The position numbers and the translations under genes were made by a program. Below the pieces are notes generated by a model. That model did not search any database. It was not told where the DNA came from and was given only the letters and a program-made list of their open reading frames with translations. Shown piece by piece: positions 32,963 to 41,320 of a stretch of DNA of 64,000 nucleotides. The stretch comes from JALZAI01 sp038207565 (GTDB taxonomy: Bacteria; Actinomycetota; Actinomycetes; Mycobacteriales; Jatrophihabitantaceae). Every line of letters begins with the position of its first letter. Position 1 is the stretch's first letter. Where the stretch lies: NCBI GenBank assembly GCA_038207565.1, contig JBBQZQ010000010.1:37380-101379 (forward strand), given 5' to 3'.

Positions 32963-33373
32963 ATGTCCGCCCGCGGAGACATCGAGAACGTGCTCAACCG
33001 ATACTCCATCGCCTACGACGACAACGACATGACCGAGATGGCGGACACCTTCGCCGACAAGGCCGTGCTCACCATGCGCATCGCCGGCGGTGACCTGATC
33101 GGGCCGTTCGAGGGCAAGGAGGCCGTCATGAAGCTCATGACCGACAGCCTGGCCAGCCAGAGCGACCAGCGCCGCCACGTGACCACGAACTTCGTGGTGC
33201 GGTCCGAGGACGAGTCGAACGCGGTGGTCAACTCCTACCTGACCCTGATCTCCATCGAGAACGGCAAGGCCACGTTGCTCTCCTCTGCGAAGTACGAGGA
33301 CGAGCTGGTCCGCGAGGGCGACGGTGCGTGGCGTTTCACCAAGCGCCACATCGAGCTCGACCTGCCCTACTGA
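32963..33373 (+). CDS. SnoaL-like/NTF2-fold protein
   Basis: The 136-residue protein has the SnoaL-like pattern: IENVLNRYSIAYDDNDMTEM, GKEAVMKLMTDSL, RRHVTTNFVVRSEDES and a C-terminal WRFTKRHIELD. Such small cone-shaped domains act as isomerases, hydratases or binding proteins in steroid and aromatic degradation; no function can be assigned here. ATG 32963 is supported by GGAG five bases upstream and by the start of similarity. It follows the SDR gene after 110 bp and faces the next minus-strand operon across a hairpin. Confidence 0.82.
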   Translation: MSARGDIENVLNRYSIAYDDNDMTEMADTFADKAVLTMRIAGGDLIGPFEGKEAVMKLMTDSLASQSDQRRHVTTNFVVRSEDESNAVVNSYLTLISIENGKATLLSSAKYEDELVREGDGAWRFTKRHIELDLPY

Positions 33374-33384
33374 ACTCCAGGCGA

Positions 33385-33407
33385 GGGGAGCGCCTGCAAC
33401 GCTCCCC
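33385..33407. terminator. Bidirectional hairpin between convergent genes
   Basis: GGGGAGCG (33385-33392) pairs with CGCTCCCC (33400-33407) over a 7-base loop, 11 bp after the SnoaL-like stop and 8 bp beyond the end of the minus-strand SDR gene. The placement fits a two-way terminator. Confidence 0.65.
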
Positions 33408-33415
33408 GCTCCTGC

Positions 33416-34243
33416 TCAGCGGATGAGCGCTCCGGCGTCGACCGGCAGGGCCACGCCCGTGACGTAGCGGGCGTCGGCGGAGGCGAGGAAGAGGACGGCG
33501 TTGCTGACGTCGTCCAGCTCCACCCAGCCCCGGTCCAGCACGTGCATGCCCTTCATGATGTCCTCGACGTCCTCGCGGGCCGGCGCCTCCAGGTCGGGCC
33601 GGAACAGCCGGTAGATCGCCTCGTTGAACAGCATCCGCGTGTCGACGTTCGTGGGGTTCACACAGTTGACCCGGATGCCCTGCGGGCCGACCTCGTTGGC
33701 CAGCGCCCGCATGATCCCCATCACCCCGTGCTTGGCCGCGGTGTAGTGGGTGTTGTTGGCCAACCCCTTCATCCCCGCGATCGAGCTGGTGATTACGATC
33801 GCCGACCCGGCGCCCAGGTGCGGCAGCCCGGCCCGGATGGTCTTGAAGACGCCGGTCAGGTTGATGTCGATCATGTCCTGCCACGTGGCGTCGGACATTT
33901 CGACCATCGGCTCGCTGCCGGCGATCCCTGCGTTGGCGACGACGACGTCCAGCCGACCCAGCTCGGCCACCCCGCGATCGACCAGGGCCCGCAGCGCGGC
34001 ACCCTCGCGGACGTCGACCCGTTCGCTGACGACCCGCCGGCCCTCCGCCTCCACCATCTTCACCGTCTCGGCCAGATCGGCTTCGGTGGCCAGGTCGTAG
34101 CCGATCGAGGCGACGTCGGCGCAGGCGTCGGCCAGGATCAGGTCGGCCCCCTCCTGCGCCAACCGGACGGCGTGGTTGCGTCCCTGACCCCGGGCCGCCC
34201 CGGTGACGAAGGCGACCTTCGCTGCGAAGCGCTGGTCACTCAC
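33416..34243 (-). CDS. Mycofactocin-coupled SDR family oxidoreductase
   Basis: The 275-residue protein has KVAFVTGAARGQGRNHAVRL, GADLILADACADV, VVANAGIAGSEP and the catalytic YTAAKHG, again the mycofactocin-coupled SDR type. Its GTG start (34243) overlaps the stop of the ABC transporter ATPase gene (GTGA), so it is the last gene of the importer operon. The link suggests that the imported compound, or its first product, is an alcohol oxidised by this enzyme. The frame stays open upstream, but there it lies inside the ATPase gene. Confidence 0.88.
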   Translation of the reverse strand: MSDQRFAAKVAFVTGAARGQGRNHAVRLAQEGADLILADACADVASIGYDLATEADLAETVKMVEAEGRRVVSERVDVREGAALRALVDRGVAELGRLDVVVANAGIAGSEPMVEMSDATWQDMIDINLTGVFKTIRAGLPHLGAGSAIVITSSIAGMKGLANNTHYTAAKHGVMGIMRALANEVGPQGIRVNCVNPTNVDTRMLFNEAIYRLFRPDLEAPAREDVEDIMKGMHVLDRGWVELDDVSNAVLFLASADARYVTGVALPVDAGALIR

Positions 34244-35784
34244 GCGACATCGCGCCCGTAGCAGTGCTCGAGGATTACGCTCTCGCTGACGTCGGCGCCG
34301 GTCAGCTCGGCGACCACCCGGCCCTCCCGCAGCACGACCACCCGGTCGGCCACGGCGGCGAGCTCGGGCAGGTCGGAGGAGATGAACAGCACCGCCTTGC
34401 CGGCATCGGCCAGCTCGCCGATCAGCCCGTAGACGTCGGCCTTGCCCTCGACGTCGATGCCGGCGGTCGGCTCGTCGAAGACGAACACGTCGGCGCCGTG
34501 CGTCAACCACTTGGCGAGCACGACCTTCTGCTGGTTGCCGCCGGACAGCGAGGCGACGGGCACCTCGGCGTCGCGGGCCTTGATGCCGAGCCGGCCAATC
34601 ATCTCCTGGCTGACCACCCGCTCCCGGTCCGCGCTGGGCCGCGGCAGCCAGGCCACCCCGCGGTAGCGGCCGAGCGTGGGCAGGGTGGTGTTCTTCCGGA
34701 TGCTCATGGACACGTCGTTGCCCTGGTGGCGTCGGTCCTCGGGCAGCAGCACGATCCGCTCCTTGAGCGCCGCCCGGGGCGAGCGCAGCGCCACCTCGCG
34801 GCCGCGCACGGTCACCGTGCCACGGTCGCGGTGGTCGATCCCGAACAGCACGCGGGCGAGCTCGGTCCGCCCTGCGCCGACCAGCCCGGCCAGACCGAGC
34901 ACCTCACCCTCGTAGAGCGTCAGGTCCACCTCATGGAGCACCGGTGCGCGGGTCAGCCCGGACACCCGGAGCAATTCGCCACCACGACCCCTCGAGGCCC
35001 GGTGCACATGTACTGCCTGGCTTTCCGAGGCCTGCTTCTCCCCGGTGATGCCGGCGACCAGCGTGGCCTTCGTGAGGGTATGGGTCGGCAGGTCGGCCAC
35101 CACCGAGCCGTCGCGCATGACGACGACCCGGTCGGTGGCACCGAGCACCTCCTCGAGCCGGTGCGACACGTAGACGATCGCGACCTTCACCGCGGCCAGT
35201 TGCCGAATCACCTGCAGCAGGTGCTGGATCTCCTCGTCGGTCAGCGAGGCGGTGGGCTCGTCGAGCACGACCACCCGGGCGTCCCACGCGAGACAGCGGG
35301 CCACCATGACCAGGCGCTGCTGTGCCACGCTGAGGTCGTCGATCATCGTCCGCGGGTCGACGTCCATGCCGAGACGGGCCAGCACCTCGCGGGTGCGCCG
35401 GTGCAGCGCCCGCCAGTCCACGAAGATGCCCGCCCGCTTCGGCTGGGGGAGCCCGAGGAAGACGTTCTCGGCGACGCTCGTCCGCGGCACCAGCGCCAAT
35501 TCCTGGTGAACGAAGGAGATGCCGAGCAGCGAGGCGTCGTGCGGCGCCGCGAGCGTGACGACTTCGCCGTCGACCAGGATCTCGCCGTGATCCGGGTGCA
35601 CCAGCCCGGCGAGCATCTTGATGACCGTGCTCTTCCCGGCGCCGTTCTTCCCGACCAGCCCGAGCACCTCCCCCGGGGCCACGGAGAACGACGCGTCGTC
35701 CACCGCGAGCACACCCGGGTAGGTCTTGCGCAGCCCGCGGGCCTCGATGACGGGATGGTCCACCGCCGGCGTCACGGCGGTCAC
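34240..35784 (-). CDS. CUT2-type ABC importer ATPase (two-domain, RbsA-like)
   Basis: The 514-residue protein contains two ATPase domains. The first has GLVGKNGAGKST, LSVAQQRLVMVARCL (a deviant signature) and VVLDEPTASL. The second has a degenerate P-loop GLAGLVGAGRTEL with LSGGNQQKVVLAKWL and VFDEPTAGID. This layout is typical of the RbsA/XylG group, which drives import of monosaccharides, autoinducer-2 and some other small polar compounds. It lies between the permease (4-bp overlap) and the SDR gene (4-bp overlap). Confidence 0.93.
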   Translation of the reverse strand: MTAVTPAVDHPVIEARGLRKTYPGVLAVDDASFSVAPGEVLGLVGKNGAGKSTVIKMLAGLVHPDHGEILVDGEVVTLAAPHDASLLGISFVHQELALVPRTSVAENVFLGLPQPKRAGIFVDWRALHRRTREVLARLGMDVDPRTMIDDLSVAQQRLVMVARCLAWDARVVVLDEPTASLTDEEIQHLLQVIRQLAAVKVAIVYVSHRLEEVLGATDRVVVMRDGSVVADLPTHTLTKATLVAGITGEKQASESQAVHVHRASRGRGGELLRVSGLTRAPVLHEVDLTLYEGEVLGLAGLVGAGRTELARVLFGIDHRDRGTVTVRGREVALRSPRAALKERIVLLPEDRRHQGNDVSMSIRKNTTLPTLGRYRGVAWLPRPSADRERVVSQEMIGRLGIKARDAEVPVASLSGGNQQKVVLAKWLTHGADVFVFDEPTAGIDVEGKADVYGLIGELADAGKAVLFISSDLPELAAVADRVVVLREGRVVAELTGADVSESVILEHCYGRDVA

Positions 35785-36845
35785 CGCCGCTTCCTCTCCA
35801 GGCGGCTGATCAGCATCGCGGCGATCAGCACGACGCCCTGGATGATGTTGATCCAGGCCGTTGGGATCTGCAGCATCTGCAACCCGGTTTGGATCACGCC
35901 GAGGAACAGGACGGCGACCACCGTGCCAGGCACGTTAAAGGTGCCGGGCCGGAACGTCGCCGAGCCCAGGAAGGCGGCCGCGTAGGCCGGCAGCAGAAAG
36001 GGCACGCCCGCGTTCGGGGACGCCGAGCCACCCTGCGCCGTCATCAGGATGCCGGTGACGGTGGCGGCCAGGGCAACGATCACGAAGCCCAGCACCCGCA
36101 GCCGCTTGACCGAGACGCCGGCGAACCGGGCGGCGTCGGGGTTGCCGCCGACGGCGTAGATGCGCCGTCCCGTCTCGGTCTGGTCCAGGAACAGCCAGGC
36201 GAGGACCGCGACCACAAGGGCAAGCCAGATCTGGATGTTCACCCCGCCGAGAGCGGTGCTCTGGCCGAGCGCCTTGTAGCCAGCGGGGATGCCGCTGTAG
36301 AGCGTCTGTTGGTTGGTGAACAGGTACTCGACGCCGAGCAGGATCACCCCCATCGCCAGCGTCTGCACGAACGAGGAGGCGCCGAAATAGGCAATGAACG
36401 TGCCGTTGACGACACCGACGAGCAACCCGATGAGCAGCGCGATCAGCACGGCCACGGGCCAGCCGACCCCGTCCAGGGTGATTAGCGCGACGGCCGACGC
36501 CCCGCCGAGGCCGACCATGGAGCCGATCGACAGGTCGAACTCGCCCAAGGCCAGCGGGACGGTGAGCCCGATCGCCAGGATGGCCGGCGCGGCCGCCTGC
36601 TGGAGGATCGCGGTGAGGTTGTCGAAGGTCAGGAAGCTGTCGGGGCGGGCGATCCCGAAAGCGGCGATTACTAGCAACAGGGCGATGAGCACGCCGCCGC
36701 GGCCGACGAGTTGCCCCAACGTGCGCGCGCTGCGGGTCCTGGTGGCGCGCGTCGGTCCACGATGGTTCTGGCGGGCGGCATCCGAAACGGGGGCGGCTGA
36801 GGCCGGGTCGTGCCCGGCGGGTGCATGGGTCTGTCCTGCGGGCAC
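35781..36845 (-). CDS. CUT2-type ABC importer permease (RbsC-like)
   Basis: The 354-residue protein has about ten membrane segments and the BPD_transp_2 pattern: FLTFDNLTAILQQAAAPAI, LALGEFDLSIGSMVGLGGA, GVVNGTFIAYFGASSFVQTL and NPDAARFAGVSVKRLRVLGF. GTG 36845 is chosen because GGAGG lies six bases upstream; the frame runs on to 37160, but that part overlaps the binding-protein gene. A strong hairpin separates it from the upstream binding-protein gene. Confidence 0.9.
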   Translation of the reverse strand: MPAGQTHAPAGHDPASAAPVSDAARQNHRGPTRATRTRSARTLGQLVGRGGVLIALLLVIAAFGIARPDSFLTFDNLTAILQQAAAPAILAIGLTVPLALGEFDLSIGSMVGLGGASAVALITLDGVGWPVAVLIALLIGLLVGVVNGTFIAYFGASSFVQTLAMGVILLGVEYLFTNQQTLYSGIPAGYKALGQSTALGGVNIQIWLALVVAVLAWLFLDQTETGRRIYAVGGNPDAARFAGVSVKRLRVLGFVIVALAATVTGILMTAQGGSASPNAGVPFLLPAYAAAFLGSATFRPGTFNVPGTVVAVLFLGVIQTGLQMLQIPTAWINIIQGVVLIAAMLISRLERKRR

Positions 36846-36872
36846 GGACTGCCTCCGAGGGGAGTGACCCGG

Positions 36873-36894
36873 GGTGCCGCCGGACGGCGGCACC
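36873..36894 (-). terminator. Intercistronic hairpin between binding protein and permease
   Basis: GGTGCCGCC (36873-36881) pairs perfectly with GGCGGCACC (36886-36894) around loop GGAC in the 61-bp gap after the binding-protein gene. Such hairpins commonly give excess binding-protein message over permease by partial termination or 3'-end protection. Confidence 0.6.
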
Positions 36895-36906
36895 TCGGGG
36901 GCGGGA

Positions 36907-38109
36907 CTAGGGGAGGTTGCTGAATTCGTTAGACCACTTCGTGGTGAAGAAGCCCTCGAAGTCCACCGGTGGCTGGGCAAGCTTGCCCTGAGCCGGCAGG
37001 TGGTCTTTGTCGACCACGAAGGGGCGCCAGAAGTCCAGGCCCTTGCCGTAGTTGGGCCGTGGCTCCTGACTGATCTGGGTGTGGCGGGTCCACATCTCAG
37101 CCAATTGGTCCATGGCGACGTACGCCACGAACTCCGAGGAGTTCTCCGTCGCCGCGTCAACCTGGCCCGAGCGGATCAGATCGATCGTCGGGAGGTTGGC
37201 GTAGAAGGTGGTGATCAGCGGCCGGTCTGGGAACTGCTTGCCCGGCCGGAGCACCTGCATTGCTTTGGCCGCCCCGAGCTCGGAGCCGGAGAAGGTGAGG
37301 TAGTAGGCCTTGATGTTGCTGTTGCCATTGAAGGAGGCGGAGACCGCCTGCTGCGCTCCGGCGACGAGGTTGGTGGCGTCGGCGTCGAACTTGCCCGCGA
37401 TGGTCACCTTGGTGCCTTGGATGGCCTTGTCGAGCCCCTGCAGCCGCTGGATGACGAAGTCGGCCTGGAACGTCTGCACCGCAATGGGGCCACCCCCTGC
37501 ACCCATCCGGTCGACGAGCCACTGGCCCATAGTTTTGCCGAGGTCCGCCTCCGACGGGTAGTAGGAGCCTGCGAAGAGATCCTGCTGCCCGATGTAGCCA
37601 CCTATGTTGATCACAGGGATTTTCTTGGACTTGGCCTTAACGAGTGCCGGCGCGATCGACGACTGCGGCATGCCGTTGGTGAGGATGGCGTCGACACCGG
37701 TGTTCACGAAGTTCGTGGCGCAGGTGAGCTGGCCGGCCGGGGTGGCCTGACCGTCGCACACCTGGAGGTTCCAGCCGAGGTCGTGAGCCGCGTTGGTCAC
37801 CGTATTCGTCACCCTGACGGAGATATCGATCGATTGGCCGTATGAGATGTATCCGATCTTCTTCGTCGGCAGCGTTAGCTTGGCACCTGCGTCCTTCGCG
37901 GCTTTGGTGCCGGCGCTCTGGATCTGCGCTGTCAGGGCCGGCAGCGGCAGGTCACCGACCCTCGGTATCGAGGAACCGGCCTTTGTTTTCGAGGAACCGC
38001 CGGCGCTAGGGACGCCCGTAGCGGAGCCACCGTTCGACGATCCGGAACAGGCGGCTACCAGGAGCAGCACGGCTGTTGAAATACCGGCAGCGAGGGAACG
38101 AGTTTTCAT
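36907..38109 (-). CDS. Substrate-binding lipoprotein of the CUT2 ABC importer
   Basis: The 400-residue protein has a lipoprotein signal with lipobox VAAC (Cys 21), then a Gly/Ser-rich linker and a periplasmic-binding-protein type I fold: KKIGYISYGQSIDISVRVTN, GVDAILTNGMPQSSIAPALV, IPVINIGGYIG. It should capture the substrate outside the membrane and deliver it to the permease. GGAGAG precedes ATG 38109. The fold resembles ribose-binding-like proteins, but the motifs do not identify the ligand; the catabolic context argues against a simple sugar. Confidence 0.9.
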   Translation of the reverse strand: MKTRSLAAGISTAVLLLVAACSGSSNGGSATGVPSAGGSSKTKAGSSIPRVGDLPLPALTAQIQSAGTKAAKDAGAKLTLPTKKIGYISYGQSIDISVRVTNTVTNAAHDLGWNLQVCDGQATPAGQLTCATNFVNTGVDAILTNGMPQSSIAPALVKAKSKKIPVINIGGYIGQQDLFAGSYYPSEADLGKTMGQWLVDRMGAGGGPIAVQTFQADFVIQRLQGLDKAIQGTKVTIAGKFDADATNLVAGAQQAVSASFNGNSNIKAYYLTFSGSELGAAKAMQVLRPGKQFPDRPLITTFYANLPTIDLIRSGQVDAATENSSEFVAYVAMDQLAEMWTRHTQISQEPRPNYGKGLDFWRPFVVDKDHLPAQGKLAQPPVDFEGFFTTKWSNEFSNLP

Positions 38110-38439
38110 GCGTGGTCTCTCCGATCGGGCGGGGTGCGGGCGTTCGAGGTGGGATGTTGAGCCACGCCGCTCTCCGCGGGCTCCCCTGATTGGTCCAGCA
38201 CCAGGGCGTTGCAGATCGCTCGCTCGAGTGTGATCGAGATAACGATGCGCATTGATATCATGGTTTGTGCCCATGGTCAAGGCGAGCCGCCGTCAGCGTT
38301 ACCGTGCCGTGACCGGTTCCATCTGGATCGGAGGCGGATGGGCGGAGGCGGGGCTGGCGTCGCGCGGCAAACATGAATATGGTTCGCCGGGTCAGCACCT
38401 TGTGCGGCGCGTTACAGCTCCCGGAACGAAAGAGGTCAG
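38110..38439. promoter_or_regulatory. Divergent promoter region between importer and acyl-CoA synthetase operons
   Basis: This 330-bp gene-free stretch separates the minus-strand importer operon from the plus-strand synthetase operon. It contains the 8-bp palindrome TGATATCA at 38253-38260 in an AT-rich patch, a plausible operator. No other structure is evident. Confidence 0.4.
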
Positions 38440-39993
38440 ATGAACCAGGGACTGATCCCCGCCAAGTGGGCCGCGCTCACGCCGCGCAACGAGGCGATCG
38501 TCGATGTGCCGAACAACCGGCGCCTGGACTATGCGGAGTTCGACGGGCTCGTCCGGCGCCTGGCCAACGGCCTGCGCGGCCTCGGCCTGGAGAAGGGCGA
38601 CCGCTTCGGCGTCCTGTCGCGCAACTGCGCCGAGTACATGGCGCTGTACTTCGCGGCCGGCCGGGCGGGCCTGATGCTCCAGCCGCTGAACTGGCGGCTG
38701 GCCGGCGCCGAGCTCGCGACCATCGTCCGCGACGCGACGCCGAAGGTAATCATCAGCCAGGACGAGTTCGGCGAGGCCATCGAGCAGCTCCAGCGCGACG
38801 TCGATGTCCCCCACTGGCTGCAGTTCGGCGACAAGAGCGACGGCAGCTTCACCCGGCTCGTCGAGTCCTCAAGCGACGACGAGCCGATCTGGGTCTTGTC
38901 CGTGCTCGACGACGACCCGTTCTTCATCCTCTACACCGGGGGCACCACCGGGAAAAGCAAGGGCGCCATGCACACCCACCGAAGCGCGGGGGCCATGATG
39001 CTGGCGCAGACGGTGGCCGAGCGGATCGTGCCCAGCGACGTCTACATGCTGACCGGGCAGATGTACCACATCCCGATCGTGCTGGCGATGAACTACAACC
39101 GGCACGGGTGCCCGCTCGTCCTGGTCAACTTCGAGGCCAAGCAGGCGCTGGAGATCATCCAGGAGGAGAAGGTATCGGCCTTCCTCGGCATCACCACCAT
39201 GATCAACTGGATGATGGCCGTACCGGACTTCGCCTCCTACGACCTGTCCAGCCTGCGCAACTTCCAGTACGGCGGCGGGCCTATGCCCTCCTCCGTCGTC
39301 CGCGCGGCCATGGACAACTTCCCGTGCACGATGATCCAGGGGTACGGGCAGACCGAGGGCGCCGGCATGACGTTCCTCTCCCAGGAGGACCACCTCCGCG
39401 CCGTCAACGGCGACCACCCCGAGCGGCTGCGCTCCTGCGGCCGCGAGGGCTTCACCGCCCAGATCCGCGTGGTCAACGAGCACGGTCGGGACGTGCCACA
39501 GGACGGGCAGACCGCCGGGCAGATCGTCGTCCGCGGCGAGCAGAACATGATCGGCTACCTGAACCAGCCGGAGCTCTCGGCGCAGACCATCCGCGACGGC
39601 TGGATGTGGACAGGCGACATGGCCACCTGGGACTCCGACCGCTACGTCTTCATCGTCGACCGCGCCAAGGACATGATCATCTCCGGCGGGGAGAACATCT
39701 ATTCGGTGCAGGTCGAGGAGGCCATCAACCAACACCCTGCGGTGCTCGAGTGCGCCGTCTTCGGCATCCCGGACGACGAGTGGGGCGAGGCGGTCAAGGC
39801 CGTCGTCGTCCTCAAGCCGGGCACGCAGGCGACCGAGCGAGAGATCATCGACGAAGCAAAGAAGCACCTGGCCAGTTACCAGAAGCCGCGTTCGGTGGAC
39901 TTCGTCGTCCAGCTGCCCAAGGCCCCGACGGGGAAGATCCTCAAGCGCGAGCTGCGCACGCCGTACTGGGCCGAGCGCGACCGGGGCGTGTGA
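38440..39993 (+). CDS. Acyl-CoA synthetase (AMP-forming, ANL superfamily)
   Basis: The 517-residue protein has the P-loop-like motif YTGGTTGKSKGA, FQYGGGPMPSSVV, the adenylate motif GYGQTEGAG, the hinge RAKDMIISGGENIYSVQVEE and a C-terminal catalytic Lys in PTGKILKREL. It activates a carboxylic acid to its CoA thioester. GAAAGAGGT precedes the ATG. The stop is followed directly by the ATG of the first MaoC-like gene, and the five genes from here to 41910 overlap or abut, so they are one translationally coupled operon. Confidence 0.92.
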   Translation: MNQGLIPAKWAALTPRNEAIVDVPNNRRLDYAEFDGLVRRLANGLRGLGLEKGDRFGVLSRNCAEYMALYFAAGRAGLMLQPLNWRLAGAELATIVRDATPKVIISQDEFGEAIEQLQRDVDVPHWLQFGDKSDGSFTRLVESSSDDEPIWVLSVLDDDPFFILYTGGTTGKSKGAMHTHRSAGAMMLAQTVAERIVPSDVYMLTGQMYHIPIVLAMNYNRHGCPLVLVNFEAKQALEIIQEEKVSAFLGITTMINWMMAVPDFASYDLSSLRNFQYGGGPMPSSVVRAAMDNFPCTMIQGYGQTEGAGMTFLSQEDHLRAVNGDHPERLRSCGREGFTAQIRVVNEHGRDVPQDGQTAGQIVVRGEQNMIGYLNQPELSAQTIRDGWMWTGDMATWDSDRYVFIVDRAKDMIISGGENIYSVQVEEAINQHPAVLECAVFGIPDDEWGEAVKAVVVLKPGTQATEREIIDEAKKHLASYQKPRSVDFVVQLPKAPTGKILKRELRTPYWAERDRGV

Positions 39994-40482
39994 ATGGGCT
40001 TCGCCGAGGCGGACCTCGACCGCCAGGTGGGCCGCGCATTCCCGGGGGGCGAGTACACCGTGCACCCGTGGCGCGCGTGGCTGCTGGCCGACACAGTCCT
40101 CGCGCAACCGCCTGCCGTGACCGCCGACGCCGGGCCGCAGGTCGCCCACCCCCTCTTCGCCTGGATGGCGGCCACCGGGGCCATGGGCATCACCTGGGAC
40201 GAGCTGTTCGCCTGGTTCGGCGCTGCTGCCTCCGACGGCCCAGTGTTCGGCGAGCACGAGACGACGCTGGCCCGCCCGATGCAGGTCGGCACCACCTACC
40301 GGGTGAGTGGCGGCATCCTTTCCGCCGAGCGCAAGGTGGGTCGGCGCACCGGCGTCTTCGACGTCGTCGGCTACTCCATGGAGCTGCACTCCACGGACCT
40401 GAACTCCCTGGGCCTGAACGAGGCCGACGAGCACGTGGCGACCTGCTGGAACTCGATCGTCTTCCCGCGGCGCGACGCATGA
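39994..40482 (+). CDS. MaoC-like/FAS1-type dehydratase subunit, first
   Basis: The 162-residue protein resembles the FAS1-like dehydratase hot-dog domain found as the larger partner of two-subunit enoyl-CoA hydratases: HPLFAWMAATGAMGITWDEL, GEHETTLARPMQVGTTYRV and GRRTGVFDVVGYSMEL. The segment HETTLARPMQVGTTY lines up with the substrate-binding face. The next gene encodes a second hot-dog domain and overlaps by four bases, so both likely form one heteromeric hydratase, as in ChsH1/ChsH2-type enzymes of cholesterol side-chain degradation. The substrate is unknown. Confidence 0.75.
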   Translation: MGFAEADLDRQVGRAFPGGEYTVHPWRAWLLADTVLAQPPAVTADAGPQVAHPLFAWMAATGAMGITWDELFAWFGAAASDGPVFGEHETTLARPMQVGTTYRVSGGILSAERKVGRRTGVFDVVGYSMELHSTDLNSLGLNEADEHVATCWNSIVFPRRDA

Positions 40483-40907
40483 CCGCCGCTGCGGTGACCG
40501 TCGGCACCGAGCTGCCGTTCTATGACATCCCCTCGGTCAGCGCCGAGAAGATGAAGACGATGGCGGCGCTGCTGAACGACCCCACGGCGATCCACTGGGA
40601 CGTCGCGACGCTGCAGGCGCTGGGGATGGGCGACCGGCCGATCAACCAGGGCCCGCTCAACATGGGCTACGTGATGAACGCGGTGACCGACTGGGTCGGC
40701 GGGCCCGAGCGGCTGCGCCGGCTGCGGGTGCGCTTCCTCGGCAACGTGCTCGCCGGGCACCACCTGCGGGTGCGCGCGACGGTGACGGCTCTGCGCGAGG
40801 AGGACGGCGTTCGGCTGGCCGATTGCGACGTCGTCCTGGCGGTCATCGAGGGAGACGAGGCCGGGGATGCGGTCATGTCCGGCTCGGCGACCGTGGTGCT
40901 GCCGTGA
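40479..40907 (+). CDS. MaoC-like dehydratase subunit, second
   Basis: The 142-residue hot-dog protein has DPTAIHWDVATLQALGMG, which matches the Asp-x4-His hydratase motif of MaoC proteins, and NQGPLNMGYVMNAVTDW, LRVRFLGNVLAGHHLRVRAT. It probably supplies the catalytic Asp/His pair, while the upstream domain helps bind substrate. Its ATG overlaps the upstream stop (ATGA), and its own stop overlaps the thioesterase start (GTGA). Confidence 0.82.
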   Translation: MTAAAVTVGTELPFYDIPSVSAEKMKTMAALLNDPTAIHWDVATLQALGMGDRPINQGPLNMGYVMNAVTDWVGGPERLRRLRVRFLGNVLAGHHLRVRATVTALREEDGVRLADCDVVLAVIEGDEAGDAVMSGSATVVLP

Positions 40908-41320
40908 GCGACTTCCAGCCGCTGCGCTTCCAGCTCTCCTACGGCGACTGCGACACCGTCGGGATCGCCTACTTCGCCATCTACTACCCGTGGATGGAGC
41001 GCGCGTACAGCACGTGGATGTACTCCCACGGCATCCGCAGCGGGGAGCTCGCCGAGCAGTTCGGCTTCATAACCGTCGGGGTGCACTCGGAGTGCACGTA
41101 CAAGGCGATGGTGCGGGTGTTCGACGAGCTCACCGTGCGGCTCGTGCTTGACCGGGTCGGCTCGTCGTCCTACGTGGTCGGGTTCGACTTCCTGCGGGAC
41201 GGCGAGGTGGTCACGCACGGCGCGATGACCTTCGTCTGCCGCACCCTCGTGGGCGGGAAGGCCCCGATCCCGGCCGAGCTGATGGCTGTTCTTCACACGC
41301 TGCCTGCGGCCGCGGCATGA
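40904..41320 (+). CDS. 4HBT-type acyl-CoA thioesterase
   Basis: The 138-residue hot-dog protein has the 4-hydroxybenzoyl-CoA thioesterase-like motif YGDCDTVGIAYFAIYYPWME with an Asp in the catalytic position, then VHSECTYKAMVRVFDELTVR. It may release CoA from a pathway intermediate or dead-end product. GTG 40904 overlaps the preceding stop and its stop overlaps the next ATG, so it is a full member of the coupled operon. Confidence 0.85.
   Translation: MSDFQPLRFQLSYGDCDTVGIAYFAIYYPWMERAYSTWMYSHGIRSGELAEQFGFITVGVHSECTYKAMVRVFDELTVRLVLDRVGSSSYVVGFDFLRDGEVVTHGAMTFVCRTLVGGKAPIPAELMAVLHTLPAAAA

Noticed and set aside
38373..40907. 844-codon open frame on the plus strand
   Set aside because: Only its last 142 codons (from 40479) are coding, as the second MaoC-like subunit; the rest is out of frame with the acyl-CoA synthetase and is Arg/Pro-rich.
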